This document shows positions 52,438-61,696 of a stretch of DNA of 64,000 nt, one piece after another. The DNA lies in NCBI GenBank assembly GCA_017643925.1, contig JAEPML010000003.1:434001-498000 (forward strand), given 5' to 3'. Below the pieces are notes generated by a model that was given only the letters and a program-made list of their open reading frames with translations, was not told where the DNA came from and ran no database searches. Source of the DNA: Roseibium sp. GTDB taxonomy: Bacteria; Pseudomonadota; Alphaproteobacteria; Rhizobiales; Stappiaceae. The position numbers were made by a program, and so were the translations under genes. Numbering within the stretch: position 1 is the first letter of the stretch; the number at the start of each line of letters is the position of its first letter.

Positions 52438-53484
52438 ATGAGCTGGACAGCAGCTTCGACACGTTACGAAACCATGGAATACCGCCGATGTGGAAATTCG
52501 GGCCTGAAACTGCCCGCGATTTCCCTCGGCCTGTGGCACAATTTCGGGGATGACACGCCGCATACGCTCAAGCGGGAAATTGCCCGCACCGCGTTCGACC
52601 TGGGCATCACCCACTTTGATCTGGCCAACAATTATGGCCCTCCTCCCGGGTCTGCCGAACAGGCCTTCGGAGAACTTCTGAGGACCGATTTTGCACCCTA
52701 CCGGGACGAGATGATCATCTCGTCCAAGGCCGGCTATGGCATGTGGCCGGGACCCTACGGGGAATGGGGCAGTCGGAAATACCTGATCGCGTCCTGCGAT
52801 CAATCGCTGAAGCGAATGGGGCTCGACTATGTCGATATCTTCTATTCGCACCGGTTCGATCCCGACACGCCGCTCGAAGAGACCATGATGGCGCTCGACC
52901 ACATCGTCCGGTCCGGACGGGCGCTCTATATCGGAATCTCGTCCTACAATTCGAGGCGCACGCGGGAAGCGGTAGCCATCCTGAAGGAGTTGGGCACGCC
53001 ATGCCTGATCCATCAGCCGAGCTATTCGATGATCAACCGATGGGTCGAGGAGGACGGTCTGCTCGACACGCTGGATGATCTTGGCATCGGCTCGATTGCC
53101 TTTTCTCCGCTGGCTCAGGGCATGCTCACCAACAAGTATCTGAACGGCATTCCCGATGGCAGCCGTGCCACCCAGGGGAAGTCGCTTCAGGGTCAGTTCC
53201 TGAGTGACGAAAACCTGGCGACCATACGGTCGCTCAACGAGATCGCGCAAAAGCGTGGCCAGACGCTGGCACAAATGGCTCTTGCCTGGGTCCTGCGCAA
53301 CGGAAGGGTGACAACAGCCCTGATCGGCGCCAGCCGGGCAGATCAGGTTCGGGACTGCGTGGGCGCCGTTTCCAATCTCGATTTCACACAAGCGGAGCTT
53401 GACGAGATCGAGGCAACGACCCGCGAAGCGAACATCAACCTGTGGGCGGCTTCTGCCGAACGAAAGGGACCATCACGCAAATGA
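52438..53484 (+). CDS. Aldo/keto reductase, YghZ (glyceraldehyde-3-P reductase) type
   Basis: AKR of 348 residues in the YghZ/MgrA branch. Catalytic tetrad: Asp and Tyr in FDLANNYGPPPG near 60-66, Lys in MIISSKAGYGMWPG near 97, His in YVDIFYSHRFDPDTP near 139. NADP-binding end: TALIGASRADQVRDCV near 300. YghZ reduces L-glyceraldehyde 3-phosphate; in a sugar operon it may also reduce a keto- or aldo-sugar. GGAG precedes the ATG. Its stop overlaps the GH43 start (ATGA). Confidence 0.9.
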   Translation: MSWTAASTRYETMEYRRCGNSGLKLPAISLGLWHNFGDDTPHTLKREIARTAFDLGITHFDLANNYGPPPGSAEQAFGELLRTDFAPYRDEMIISSKAGYGMWPGPYGEWGSRKYLIASCDQSLKRMGLDYVDIFYSHRFDPDTPLEETMMALDHIVRSGRALYIGISSYNSRRTREAVAILKELGTPCLIHQPSYSMINRWVEEDGLLDTLDDLGIGSIAFSPLAQGMLTNKYLNGIPDGSRATQGKSLQGQFLSDENLATIRSLNEIAQKRGQTLAQMALAWVLRNGRVTTALIGASRADQVRDCVGAVSNLDFTQAELDEIEATTREANINLWAASAERKGPSRK

Positions 53485-55079
53485 TCCAAAATCCCATTTT
53501 GCCAGGGTTCAACCCGGATCCTTCGATCTGCCGGGCAGGCGATGACTATTTCATCGCAACGTCCACGTTCGAATGGTACCCGGGTGTCCAGATCCATAGA
53601 TCCAGGGACCTGGTGAACTGGGATCTTGCGTGCCGGCCGCTCAGCCGGCCAACGCAACTCGACATGCGCGGCAACCCCGATAGCGGCGGGATCTGGGCAC
53701 CGTGTCTGAGCTATGCCGATGGTCTGTTCTGGCTTGTTTATACGGACGTGAAACGACTCGACGGAAACTTCAAGGACGCGCACAACTTTATCGTGACCGC
53801 ACCTTCCATCGTAGGCCCCTGGAGCGATCCGATCTATGTCTCGTCGCATGGCTTCGATCCGTCCCTGTTTCATGATGACGACGGCAGGAAATGGTTTCTG
53901 GTCCTGCAATGGAACCACATCTCAAACTCTGTTGGGGGGCATCCCAAGCACCCGGCCTTTGACGGGATCCTGCTGCAGGAATGGTCAGAGGCGGATGGCC
54001 TGATCGGCACTCCGAAGAAGATCTTCTCCGGCAGCCCTCATGGCCTGACCGAGGGTCCCCACCTCCACAAGCGAAACGGCTGGTACTACATCACGGTCGC
54101 CGAGGGTGGAACCGGCTACGAGCACGCGGTCACGATGGCTCGCTCAAGAACCATCGACGGGCCCTATGAATTGCACCCGGACACGCATTTGATCACGGCG
54201 AAGGATGCACCCGACGCACCGCTTCAAAGGGCCGGGCACGGGCAGATTGTCGAGACCCCGGACGGGCAGGTCTATCACACCCATCTGTGCTCGCGGCCTT
54301 TGCCCGGGCGGTTCTCCCCGATGGGGCGTGAGACGGGTATCCAGAAATGCGAGTGGCGGGACGACGACTGGCTGTACATGTCGACGGGATCTCCCGTCCC
54401 CGAGGTTAACGTCCCCGGTCCGGGAGACGCCGTGCCGCGCGAACCGCGCAAGATCGAGCGGGTCTTTACCGGTTCGAGACTGCCGGAGGAATTCCAGTGG
54501 TTGCGGACACCCTATCCGCAGCGCCTGTTCAAACTCACCGGGACCTCGCTGCGGCTCACCGGACGGGAAAGCGTCGGCAGCTGGTACGAACAATCCCTGG
54601 TCGCCCGACGCCAGGAACAACTCGCCTACCGGGTGGAGACCACTCTCACTAGGTTCGACCCGGCCACCTATCAGCAGGCGGCGGGCCTGACGACCTATTA
54701 CAATCGCGGCAAGTTTCATTTTCTCGCGGTCAGCTGGAACGCGCAGCTCGGGCGCTGCCTGACACTCATGTCCTGTGCCGGTGACTGGCCCGATGGCCGG
54801 CTGTCGTTTCCCGCTGATCCGGTCGCGATTGCCGATGGCCCCATCGAACTGGCGGTCGAGGTGCGTGGTGCCACACAACAATTCTTCTGGCGCCAGGACG
54901 ACGCCTCCTGGATGCCGTTCGGACCGGAACTCGATGCCAGCGTGATTTCCGACGAAGGCGGACGCGGCGAACATGCATCCTTTACCGGCGCTTTTGTCGG
55001 CATGCTTGCCTATGACATCACGGGACAGGGCAAGACAGCAGATTTCAGCAAATTTTCCTATGCCCCGGAGGGCACCTGA
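53481..55079 (+). CDS. xynB: GH43 beta-xylosidase, cytoplasmic
   Basis: Glycoside hydrolase of 532 residues. Begins MIQNPILPGFNPDPSICRAG: the Asp in NPDPS is the catalytic base; GFDPSLFHDDDGR near 127 supplies the pKa-modulating Asp, and LTEGPHLHKRNGWYYI near 190 the acid Glu. A C-terminal beta-sandwich (about 330-525) completes the active site as in GH43 subfamily 11 xylosidases. No signal peptide, so it cleaves xylosides or arabinosides after import. The released xylose would enter the xylA/xylB route encoded at the left of the window. ATGA overlap with the AKR gene. Confidence 0.92.
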   Translation: MIQNPILPGFNPDPSICRAGDDYFIATSTFEWYPGVQIHRSRDLVNWDLACRPLSRPTQLDMRGNPDSGGIWAPCLSYADGLFWLVYTDVKRLDGNFKDAHNFIVTAPSIVGPWSDPIYVSSHGFDPSLFHDDDGRKWFLVLQWNHISNSVGGHPKHPAFDGILLQEWSEADGLIGTPKKIFSGSPHGLTEGPHLHKRNGWYYITVAEGGTGYEHAVTMARSRTIDGPYELHPDTHLITAKDAPDAPLQRAGHGQIVETPDGQVYHTHLCSRPLPGRFSPMGRETGIQKCEWRDDDWLYMSTGSPVPEVNVPGPGDAVPREPRKIERVFTGSRLPEEFQWLRTPYPQRLFKLTGTSLRLTGRESVGSWYEQSLVARRQEQLAYRVETTLTRFDPATYQQAAGLTTYYNRGKFHFLAVSWNAQLGRCLTLMSCAGDWPDGRLSFPADPVAIADGPIELAVEVRGATQQFFWRQDDASWMPFGPELDASVISDEGGRGEHASFTGAFVGMLAYDITGQGKTADFSKFSYAPEGT

Positions 55080-55119
55080 CGCCAAAGGCGCAGGCCAGAT
55101 TTGAACCAAGGAGATAGCC

Positions 55120-56175
55120 ATGGCCGGACTGATCAAGGGACCCGCAATTTTTCTCGCCCAGTTTGCCGGGGATGAAGCCCCCTTCAATTCCCTGCCTTCC
55201 ATTGCAAATTGGGCCGCCGATCTTGGCTACAAGGGCATTCAGATCCCGACCTTTGACGCCCGTCTGTTCGACCTCGACAAGGCAGCGAAAAGTGAAGCCT
55301 ATTGCGACGAGATCAAGGGGATCTGTTCCGACGCAGGTGTCGAGATTACTGAATTGTCGACGCATCTTCAGGGTCAGCTGGTGGCCGTTCATCCGGCCTA
55401 TGACCTGGCCTTTGACGGCTTTGCTCCAAGCCATCTTCATGGCAACCCGGCAGGACGTCAGGAATGGGCTGTCGACCAGATGAAAAAGGCGGCGAAAGCA
55501 AGCCGCACACTTGGTCTCGATGCATCGGTGAGCTTCACCGGTTCACTTGCGTTTCCTTACCTGTATCCCTGGCCCCAGCGCCCGGCCGGCTTGATCGAGG
55601 AAGCCTTTTCGGAACTGGCCAGGCGCTGGAAGCCGATCCTCGATGTCTATGAGGATCATGGTGTTGATGTCGGCTACGAGATCCATCCCGGCGAGGACGT
55701 TTTCGACGGCGCAACCTTCGAAATGTTCCTGGATGCGCTCGGTGGACACAAGCGCTGCCAGATCAACTACGACCCGTCCCATTTCCTGCTGCAGCAGATG
55801 GATTATCTGGCATTCATCGACATCTATCACGAGCGGATCTGCGCCTACCATGTCAAGGACGCGGAGTTCAATCCGGATGGACGGCAGGGCGTCTATTCGG
55901 GCTACCAGAGCTGGGTCAACCGGGCCGGCCGGTTCCGTTCGCTTGGTGACGGCCAGGTCGACTTTTCAGGCATTTTCTCCAAGCTTGCCCAGTATGACTA
56001 TGACAGCTGGGCGGTGCTGGAATGGGAGTGCTGCCTGAAGTCACCGGAACAAGGGGCTGCCGAAGGCGCACCCTTCATCGAAAGCCACATCATCGAAGTG
56101 ACCGACAAGGCCTTTGACGACTTTGCCGGCGGCGACACGGATCAGGATCAGATCCGCAAGATGTTGGGCCTCTAG
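55120..56175 (+). CDS. Sugar phosphate isomerase/epimerase-type TIM barrel (long)
   Basis: Second TIM-barrel isomerase-like protein, 351 residues, distinct from the short one. Metal positions: Glu/His in VGYEIHPGEDVFDGATFEMF near 186, Asp/His in INYDPSHFLLQQMDY near 211, His in CAYHVKDAEFNPDG near 237 and Glu in WAVLEWECCLKSPEQGA near 298. AAGGAG precedes the ATG. An extension at the C-terminus (FDDFAGGDTDQDQIRKMLGL) is common in this subgroup. Last gene of the operon, followed by a hairpin. Substrate unknown; a keto-glycoside or inositol-like compound is possible. Confidence 0.88.
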   Translation: MAGLIKGPAIFLAQFAGDEAPFNSLPSIANWAADLGYKGIQIPTFDARLFDLDKAAKSEAYCDEIKGICSDAGVEITELSTHLQGQLVAVHPAYDLAFDGFAPSHLHGNPAGRQEWAVDQMKKAAKASRTLGLDASVSFTGSLAFPYLYPWPQRPAGLIEEAFSELARRWKPILDVYEDHGVDVGYEIHPGEDVFDGATFEMFLDALGGHKRCQINYDPSHFLLQQMDYLAFIDIYHERICAYHVKDAEFNPDGRQGVYSGYQSWVNRAGRFRSLGDGQVDFSGIFSKLAQYDYDSWAVLEWECCLKSPEQGAAEGAPFIESHIIEVTDKAFDDFAGGDTDQDQIRKMLGL

Positions 56176-56195
56176 GAACAACGGAACCACCCGAG

Positions 56196-56220
56196 ACTGG
56201 CAGCGCCTTGTGCTGCCAGT
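56196..56220. terminator. Convergent hairpin between isomerase and ROK genes
   Basis: ACTGGCAGC pairs with GCTGCCAGT around a seven-base loop, 20 bases after the isomerase stop and directly beside the ROK stop on the other strand. No T-run on either side; likely a shared weak terminator. Confidence 0.6.
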
Positions 56221-57438
56221 TCAAAGCAGCAGATGCGAGACCTGCGGCGCGTAAAGCGCGTCCACGGCAGCCGCCGTGGCGCCAAGTGCCACCGCCGTGG
56301 CGCCGGACGTACCGATCCTGATGCGGTCATCCTGCCCGTTTGCCCCATAGGGGGGCACGGGCAAGGGACTGGCGTGTTCCAGTAAAGCTTCAAGAAATGC
56401 CGGCTTGATAATGCCGCCCAGAATGATGGCTTCGGGGTCCAGCATCATGTCGATCATGCTGATCATCTGCCGCATATAGGGGGCCACATCACGCATCCAC
56501 TCCCGGACACCTTCATTGCCCTCGTCAAACAGCTGTTCGATACGTGTGACCGAATACTGGGACGTCGGAGCCAGTGCGAGCCTTTCGCAGAGCGCATTGA
56601 GAGACAGGTATTTTTCGAGACACCCGCTGTTGCCACATGTGCATGGTGGACCAACCGGATCCACGCAGACATGCCCGATCTCGCCCGCATTCTTGGTGGA
56701 CCCGGGGTAGAGCGCACCGTTCAGGACCAAACCGGCCCCAAGGCCCATTCCAAACTGGACAAAGGCAAAGCTGTTGAAGTTGCGGCCGATGCCATAGACG
56801 TGTTCACCTAGAGCGGCCGCGGACGCATCGTTCTGCAGCACGACAGGCAAGCCCAGGGCCTGTTGCAGACGATCAAGGTTTTCCTTTGAACCAAACTCGG
56901 AAAAGTTGGTCGCGTCTGCTCCGGAAGGCGTGCCATCGACCGTTTCGAACGGGCCGGGTGCCGCCAGGCCGACACCAAAAAGACGATCCGACAGCTCCGG
57001 TTTCGACGCGCGAAATTCCTCTGCCAGACCGATGATCCGGGCGTTGGCCGCGTCGGGAGAGGCGGCGCTCAGGCCGGCGCTCTTTTCCCAGACGATTTCA
57101 CCGACCAGATCACAGACGATCGCCGTGACCGACAGGCGGTCGACGTGGAACCCGAGACTGAAGGCGTGGTCCGCCTTGAGCTGAACCTTCATGCCAGGGT
57201 GCCCGCGGCCGGACGCCTTTCCGGCATGCATCACAACGATGCCGCCGCGTTCCAGTTCGGCAACGATGTTCTGCACGGTCTGGCGGGAAAGTGACGTGAT
57301 TTCAGATATTTCGGTCCGACCAATCGGACCTCTCGTACGGATGATTTCCAGCACAACCCGGTGATTGTGGGTCTTCGCACGTTTGAGATTCGTGCCGCTG
57401 GTTCGGAAGGAGGCCGGGATCGTTGCTGCGTCGTTCAT
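56221..57438 (-). CDS. ROK family transcriptional regulator
   Basis: Repressor of 405 residues. Start taken at MNDAATIPASFRTSG. Helix-turn-helix is in GPIGRTEISEITSLSRQTVQ near residue 40-60; the kinase-like domain has GLGAGLVLNG near 200 and the zinc signature CTCGNSGCLEKYLSLNAL near 262. It is divergent from the second CUT1 operon, and an A/T-tract dyad lies in the intervening 97 bases. Inducer probably the cargo of that importer (possibly glucose or a glucoside, judging from the glucokinase at its end). Confidence 0.9.
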   Translation of the reverse strand: MNDAATIPASFRTSGTNLKRAKTHNHRVVLEIIRTRGPIGRTEISEITSLSRQTVQNIVAELERGGIVVMHAGKASGRGHPGMKVQLKADHAFSLGFHVDRLSVTAIVCDLVGEIVWEKSAGLSAASPDAANARIIGLAEEFRASKPELSDRLFGVGLAAPGPFETVDGTPSGADATNFSEFGSKENLDRLQQALGLPVVLQNDASAAALGEHVYGIGRNFNSFAFVQFGMGLGAGLVLNGALYPGSTKNAGEIGHVCVDPVGPPCTCGNSGCLEKYLSLNALCERLALAPTSQYSVTRIEQLFDEGNEGVREWMRDVAPYMRQMISMIDMMLDPEAIILGGIIKPAFLEALLEHASPLPVPPYGANGQDDRIRIGTSGATAVALGATAAAVDALYAPQVSHLLL

Positions 57439-57459
57439 GGTGCGAATAGAGCAGAGATT

Positions 57460-57502
57460 ATTTTTTATATCAATTTGACAAAATAAAAAATCGCCATAGG
57501 AT
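57460..57502 (+). promoter_or_regulatory. Promoter and ROK operator of the second CUT1 operon
   Basis: TTGACA (57475-57480), 16 bases, TAGGAT (57497-57502). The -35 lies between the arms of a dyad ATTTTTTAT (57460-57468) / ATAAAAAAT (57483-57491), similar in kind to the T-tract dyad before xylF. A repressor bound here would cover the promoter. Confidence 0.65.
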
Positions 57503-57535
57503 GCCCCTCGCTCAACACAAAAACCGGAGGGCGAA

Positions 57536-58780
57536 ATGAAAGCGATTAACAAACTGATTCTGGGATCCGCGATTGCGACCCTGGCCATGTCATCCACGGC
57601 TTTGGCCGACACGACCCTGAACGCTCTTTTCATGAGCCAGGCCGCCTACAGCGAAGACGACATCAAATCCATGACCGCACAGTTCGAAGCGGCCAATCCG
57701 GGTGTGAAAGTGTCTTTGGAGTTCGTTCCCTACGAAGCTCTGCACGACAAGATCGTCGCCGCAGCCGGGGCCGGCGAAGATGGCTATGATGTGGTGCTTT
57801 ATGACGTGATCTGGCCAGCTGAATTCGCGACCCGCGGCTTCCTGATGGATGTCACCGACCGTATTCCGGCCGACTACACCGACAAGATTTTCGACGGCGC
57901 CTGGACCACGGTCGAATATGGTGGCAAGCGCTACGGCATGCCGTGGATTCTTGATACCAAGTACCTGTTCTACAACACGGAAATTCTTGATAAGGCAGGC
58001 ATCTCTGCACCGCCCAAGACCTGGGGCGAGCTGGCCGAGCAGGCACGTCAGATCAAGGCCAAAGGCGTGCTGGAATACCCGCTCGTGTGGAGCTGGTCCC
58101 AGTCCGAGGCGATGATCTGCGATTTCACGACGCTGACCGCGGCCAACAACGGTGCCTTCTTTGAAGAAGGTCAACCTGCCTTTAGGCAGGGTGGGGCCCG
58201 GGATGCGGTTAGCTTCATGAAGGCGACCCTCGACGAAGGCCTGACCAACCCGGCATCGCGCGAATATTTCGAAGAAGACGTTCGCCGTGTCTTCTCCAAC
58301 GGCGAAGCCGCCTTTGCCCTGAACTGGACCTATATGAACGCTCTGGCCAATGATCCGGCCGAAAGCAAGGTGGCCGGCAAGGTCAAGGTCGCTCCGGCTC
58401 CGGGTGTTGACGGCAAGTCGACGGCATCCAGCGTCAATGGCTCCATGGGTCTTGGCATTCCGTCCAATAGTCCGCATGCAGACGAAGCCTGGGCCTATAT
58501 CGCCTTCCTGACCCAGAAGGACATTCAGGACAATTACGCCAAGCTGAGCCTGCCGATCTGGAAGGCCTCCTATAGCGAACCCAAGGTCATGGAAGGTCAG
58601 GAGGACCTGATCGCGGCCGCCAAGGAGAGCATCTCGGTCATGTATCCGCGGCCACTGGTTCCGTCCTACACCGAAGTCTCCGACATCCTGCAGAAGAACA
58701 TCCACGAGGTTCTGCTGGATCAGACCGGTGTTGACGAAGCACTCGAAGCTGCTGCGGCACGCGTCAAGCGCATCCGCTAA
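57536..58780 (+). CDS. CUT1 ABC transporter sugar-binding protein (second system)
   Basis: Exported binding protein, 414 residues. GGAGGGCGAA precedes the ATG. Signal peptide MKAINKLILGSAIATLAMSS ends ALA. Mature start TLNALFMSQAAYSEDDIKSM, then DGYDVVLYDVIWPAEFATRG near 85 and MPWILDTKYLFYNTEIL near 138, typical of MalE-like sugar binders. Two aromatic blocks (VWSWSQSEAM, FALNWTYMNALAND) would stack on the sugar. First gene of a five-gene operon with glucokinase. Cargo not determined; a glucoside such as trehalose or sucrose-like compound is an option. Confidence 0.92.
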   Translation: MKAINKLILGSAIATLAMSSTALADTTLNALFMSQAAYSEDDIKSMTAQFEAANPGVKVSLEFVPYEALHDKIVAAAGAGEDGYDVVLYDVIWPAEFATRGFLMDVTDRIPADYTDKIFDGAWTTVEYGGKRYGMPWILDTKYLFYNTEILDKAGISAPPKTWGELAEQARQIKAKGVLEYPLVWSWSQSEAMICDFTTLTAANNGAFFEEGQPAFRQGGARDAVSFMKATLDEGLTNPASREYFEEDVRRVFSNGEAAFALNWTYMNALANDPAESKVAGKVKVAPAPGVDGKSTASSVNGSMGLGIPSNSPHADEAWAYIAFLTQKDIQDNYAKLSLPIWKASYSEPKVMEGQEDLIAAAKESISVMYPRPLVPSYTEVSDILQKNIHEVLLDQTGVDEALEAAAARVKRIR

Positions 58781-58810
58781 GCCAGACGGCACCTGAGGGG
58801 AGACTGAGCC

Positions 58811-59704
58811 ATGTTTGGCCGACGCCGGAAACAGGAAAAATGGATACTTCTGGCGCCGGCCATTCTGGTGCTTGCCCTGATCACGCTGATCCCGCTTGCC
58901 AATACGTTCTGGCTGAGCTTCACGGACACGCGGATTTCGGCAATTCCATCTCCCGTCCGTTTCATCGGACTTGAAAACTACATTTATGCCCTGACGGATC
59001 CCGAGTTTAGGGAAGCGCTCTACCGCACGCTCTATTTCACGATCGTGTCGGTCGGGCTGGAGGGCATTCTCGGAGTCGCGGTTGCGGTTTTGCTCAATCA
59101 GAAATTCCGTGGCCACCTGATCCTGAGAGCCTTGATCATTTTGCCCTGGGCGGTGCCGACGATCGTCAATGCCGTTGCCTGGCGGCTCATCTATCATCCG
59201 GATTACGGGGCTCTCAATTCACTCCTGTTTCAGCTCGGCCTCATCAGTGACTACCGCAGCTGGATCGGTGACCCGGCGACGGCCATGAACATGGTCATCC
59301 TGGCCGATGTCTGGAAAAATTTCCCGCTGGTTGCCTATGTCGCACTGGCCGCTTTGCAAACCGTGCCCGCAGACCTCAACAAGGCAGCTGCAATCGAGGG
59401 CGCCGGACCTTGGAAGCGTTTCTGGTCGATCACCCTGCCCTGGATCATGGGCCCGCTTATGGTGGTCATGGTGCTTCGAACAATCGAGGCCTTCCGTGTC
59501 TTCGACATCATTTATGTCATGACGGGCGGCGGCCCGGCGGATTCCACCAAGACCGCAAGTTTCTATGTCTACCAGGAATATTTCAATTACCTGCGCAGCG
59601 GCAGCGGCGCCTCCTACGCGGTGCTGGTTGCCGGTATCAGCGCGGTGCTGATCCTCTTCTATTATTCAAGCGCCAAGCGCCAGGCCACGGGAGCAACGGC
59701 ATGA
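58811..59704 (+). CDS. CUT1 permease, MalF type (second system)
   Basis: Permease of 297 residues with six helices, beginning with a short basic tail MFGRRRKQEK. EAA loop is VPADLNKAAAIEGAGPWKRF near 187. The strand NYIYALTDPEFREALYRTLY near 57 is the usual periplasmic entry. Its last four bases overlap the next start (ATGA). Confidence 0.93.
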   Translation: MFGRRRKQEKWILLAPAILVLALITLIPLANTFWLSFTDTRISAIPSPVRFIGLENYIYALTDPEFREALYRTLYFTIVSVGLEGILGVAVAVLLNQKFRGHLILRALIILPWAVPTIVNAVAWRLIYHPDYGALNSLLFQLGLISDYRSWIGDPATAMNMVILADVWKNFPLVAYVALAALQTVPADLNKAAAIEGAGPWKRFWSITLPWIMGPLMVVMVLRTIEAFRVFDIIYVMTGGGPADSTKTASFYVYQEYFNYLRSGSGASYAVLVAGISAVLILFYYSSAKRQATGATA

Positions 59705-60540
59705 GACGCACAATGCTGCAATCCGTCTTCCTCTATTCCTGTGTCGTCGCGCTTGCGCTCTTCACCATCGCCCCTCTTTTGTGGTTGGTCACCATGAGCA
59801 TCAGCGCGCCAACCGACCTGACGGAAGTCCCCTTGAGATGGATCCCGTCCGAGTTCGACTTCAGTCGCTACGGTGCATTGCTGAACATCGACGGCGGCAG
59901 CGGCGAGCGGTTCCTGAGCGCGCTCAGAAACTCGATCCTGACGGCGGGTGGCGCCACGGTGATCGCACTGATGCTTGCCATCCCTGCTGCCTATTCCTTT
60001 TCCCGGCGCGGTGCATCAATGGTGCTGCTGTTTGCCTTCCTGGCGACGATCATGATGCCGCCGATCACCTATATCCTGCCGCTCTATTCCACCTTCAGTG
60101 CCTTTGGCATGCTGAACAAGACCACGACGCTGATCATCGTCTACACCGCCATGCTGTTGCCATTCGCAACCTGGCTGATGAAGGCCAATATTGATGTTCT
60201 TCCGGTCGAGGTGGAGCAGGCGGCCTTCATGGAAGGCGCCAGCACGTCCTACACGATCCGGACCGTTGTGCTGCCGCTTGCCCTGCCCGCCATTGCTGCC
60301 ACCGCAATGCTGTCATTCCTCGTTGCCTGGGACGAATTCTTCTACGCGCTGATCTTCACCAATGACCTCAGCGCCAAGACATTGCCTGTCGCGATCGCGG
60401 ACTTTTCCGCCGGGCGTGTCACCGATTACGGCGTGATTGCCTCCGTGGGTGTGATGGCAACGCTCCCGCCTGCGATCCTCGCCATTTGCTTCCAGAAATT
60501 CATCGTCTCCGGGCTCGTCGCCGGATCGGTCAAGGGCTGA
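59701..60540 (+). CDS. CUT1 permease, MalG type (second system)
   Basis: Permease of 279 residues with six helices. EAA loop LPVEVEQAAFMEGASTSYTI near 168; C-terminus FIVSGLVAGSVKG is the MalG end that contacts the ATPase. MSISAPTDLTEVPLRWIPSE near residue 30 matches the family's first periplasmic loop. Confidence 0.93.
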   Translation: MRRTMLQSVFLYSCVVALALFTIAPLLWLVTMSISAPTDLTEVPLRWIPSEFDFSRYGALLNIDGGSGERFLSALRNSILTAGGATVIALMLAIPAAYSFSRRGASMVLLFAFLATIMMPPITYILPLYSTFSAFGMLNKTTTLIIVYTAMLLPFATWLMKANIDVLPVEVEQAAFMEGASTSYTIRTVVLPLALPAIAATAMLSFLVAWDEFFYALIFTNDLSAKTLPVAIADFSAGRVTDYGVIASVGVMATLPPAILAICFQKFIVSGLVAGSVKG

Positions 60541-60580
60541 TCCACGGATGCACGGAACGAAAGAAGGGACCAGACCCGAC

Positions 60581-61696
60581 ATGCCGGAAAACCAGATCCT
60601 GTCCGTCGAAAGTCTTCAGAAGACATACGGCGATGTTCATGTTCTCAAGGACATAAATGTTGCCATGGAACCGGGGGAATTCCTTGTTCTCGTCGGACCA
60701 TCAGGATGTGGCAAATCAACCTTGCTCAGCTGTATTTCAGGACTGACGGAAGTCTCTTCCGGGACAATCCGGATTGCCGGTAGGGACTGTACCCACATGG
60801 AACCGGCCAACAGGGACATTGCCATGGTGTTCCAGTCCTACGCGCTTTTCCCGAATATGAGCGTGGAACGGAATATCGGTTTTGGTCTTGAAGTCAGAAA
60901 AGTTGCTGAAGCGGAGAAAAAGGCGAAAGTCTCGGAGGTCGCCGATCTTCTGAAAATCGAGCACCTGCTGCAGCGCCGCCCCGCCGAACTCTCCGGAGGT
61001 CAGAGGCAAAGGGTTGCCATGGGCCGGGCGCTTGTACGCGATCCGAAGCTCTTCCTGTTTGACGAGCCCCTTTCCAATCTCGACGCCAAACTGCGTGTCA
61101 CCATGCGCACGGAAATCAAGCGTATTCACCAGGCGACCGGTGCTTCCATCGTCTATGTCACCCACGACCAGATCGAGGCCATGACGCTGGCGACACGGAT
61201 TGTTGTCATGAAGGATGGTGTCGTCCAACAGATCGGCACACCACACGAGATCTACAACAAGCCGGTCAATGCCTTTGTCGCCGATTTCATGGGGGCTCCA
61301 TCGATGAACCTGATGAAGGGCAAGGCAACACCCGAAGAAGGGCATATCAGGCTGGAAATACCAACGCCGCAGGGTAGGTCGGTTTCGCTCATTGATCGCA
61401 AGACACCCTCACAATCCTTCCGAAACGGGCCGCAGGACGTATTGATCGGGCTGAGACCGGAAGCCATGACGGATCAGAAGCTCAGCAACGGCAGCGCTCT
61501 TCAGTCTGCGGAGTGTCTGCTCGAGGTTGTGGAACCGGCCGGTGCCGATACCTATGCCGTGATTCATCTTGGGGAGACGGAAGCCATTGCACGCCTGTCC
61601 GCTGATGCGCCTGTACAGGCCGGTGAAATGTCGTCAATCACCTTTGATCTCTCCAAGGTCTCCTATTTTGATATTTCCTCGGGAAACCGCCTATGA
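60581..61696 (+). CDS. CUT1 ABC transporter ATPase (second system)
   Basis: MalK-type ATPase of 371 residues. Walker A LVGPSGCGKSTL near 37, signature LSGGQRQRVAMGRALV near 135, Walker B LFLFDEPLSNLDAKL near 155, switch His YVTHDQIEAMTLA near 190; C-terminal OB domain follows (IGLRPEAM near 290). An in-frame ATG eleven codons upstream is possible; the later one is preferred because it gives the family's N-terminus. Overlaps the glucokinase start by four bases. Confidence 0.93.
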   Translation: MPENQILSVESLQKTYGDVHVLKDINVAMEPGEFLVLVGPSGCGKSTLLSCISGLTEVSSGTIRIAGRDCTHMEPANRDIAMVFQSYALFPNMSVERNIGFGLEVRKVAEAEKKAKVSEVADLLKIEHLLQRRPAELSGGQRQRVAMGRALVRDPKLFLFDEPLSNLDAKLRVTMRTEIKRIHQATGASIVYVTHDQIEAMTLATRIVVMKDGVVQQIGTPHEIYNKPVNAFVADFMGAPSMNLMKGKATPEEGHIRLEIPTPQGRSVSLIDRKTPSQSFRNGPQDVLIGLRPEAMTDQKLSNGSALQSAECLLEVVEPAGADTYAVIHLGETEAIARLSADAPVQAGEMSSITFDLSKVSYFDISSGNRL

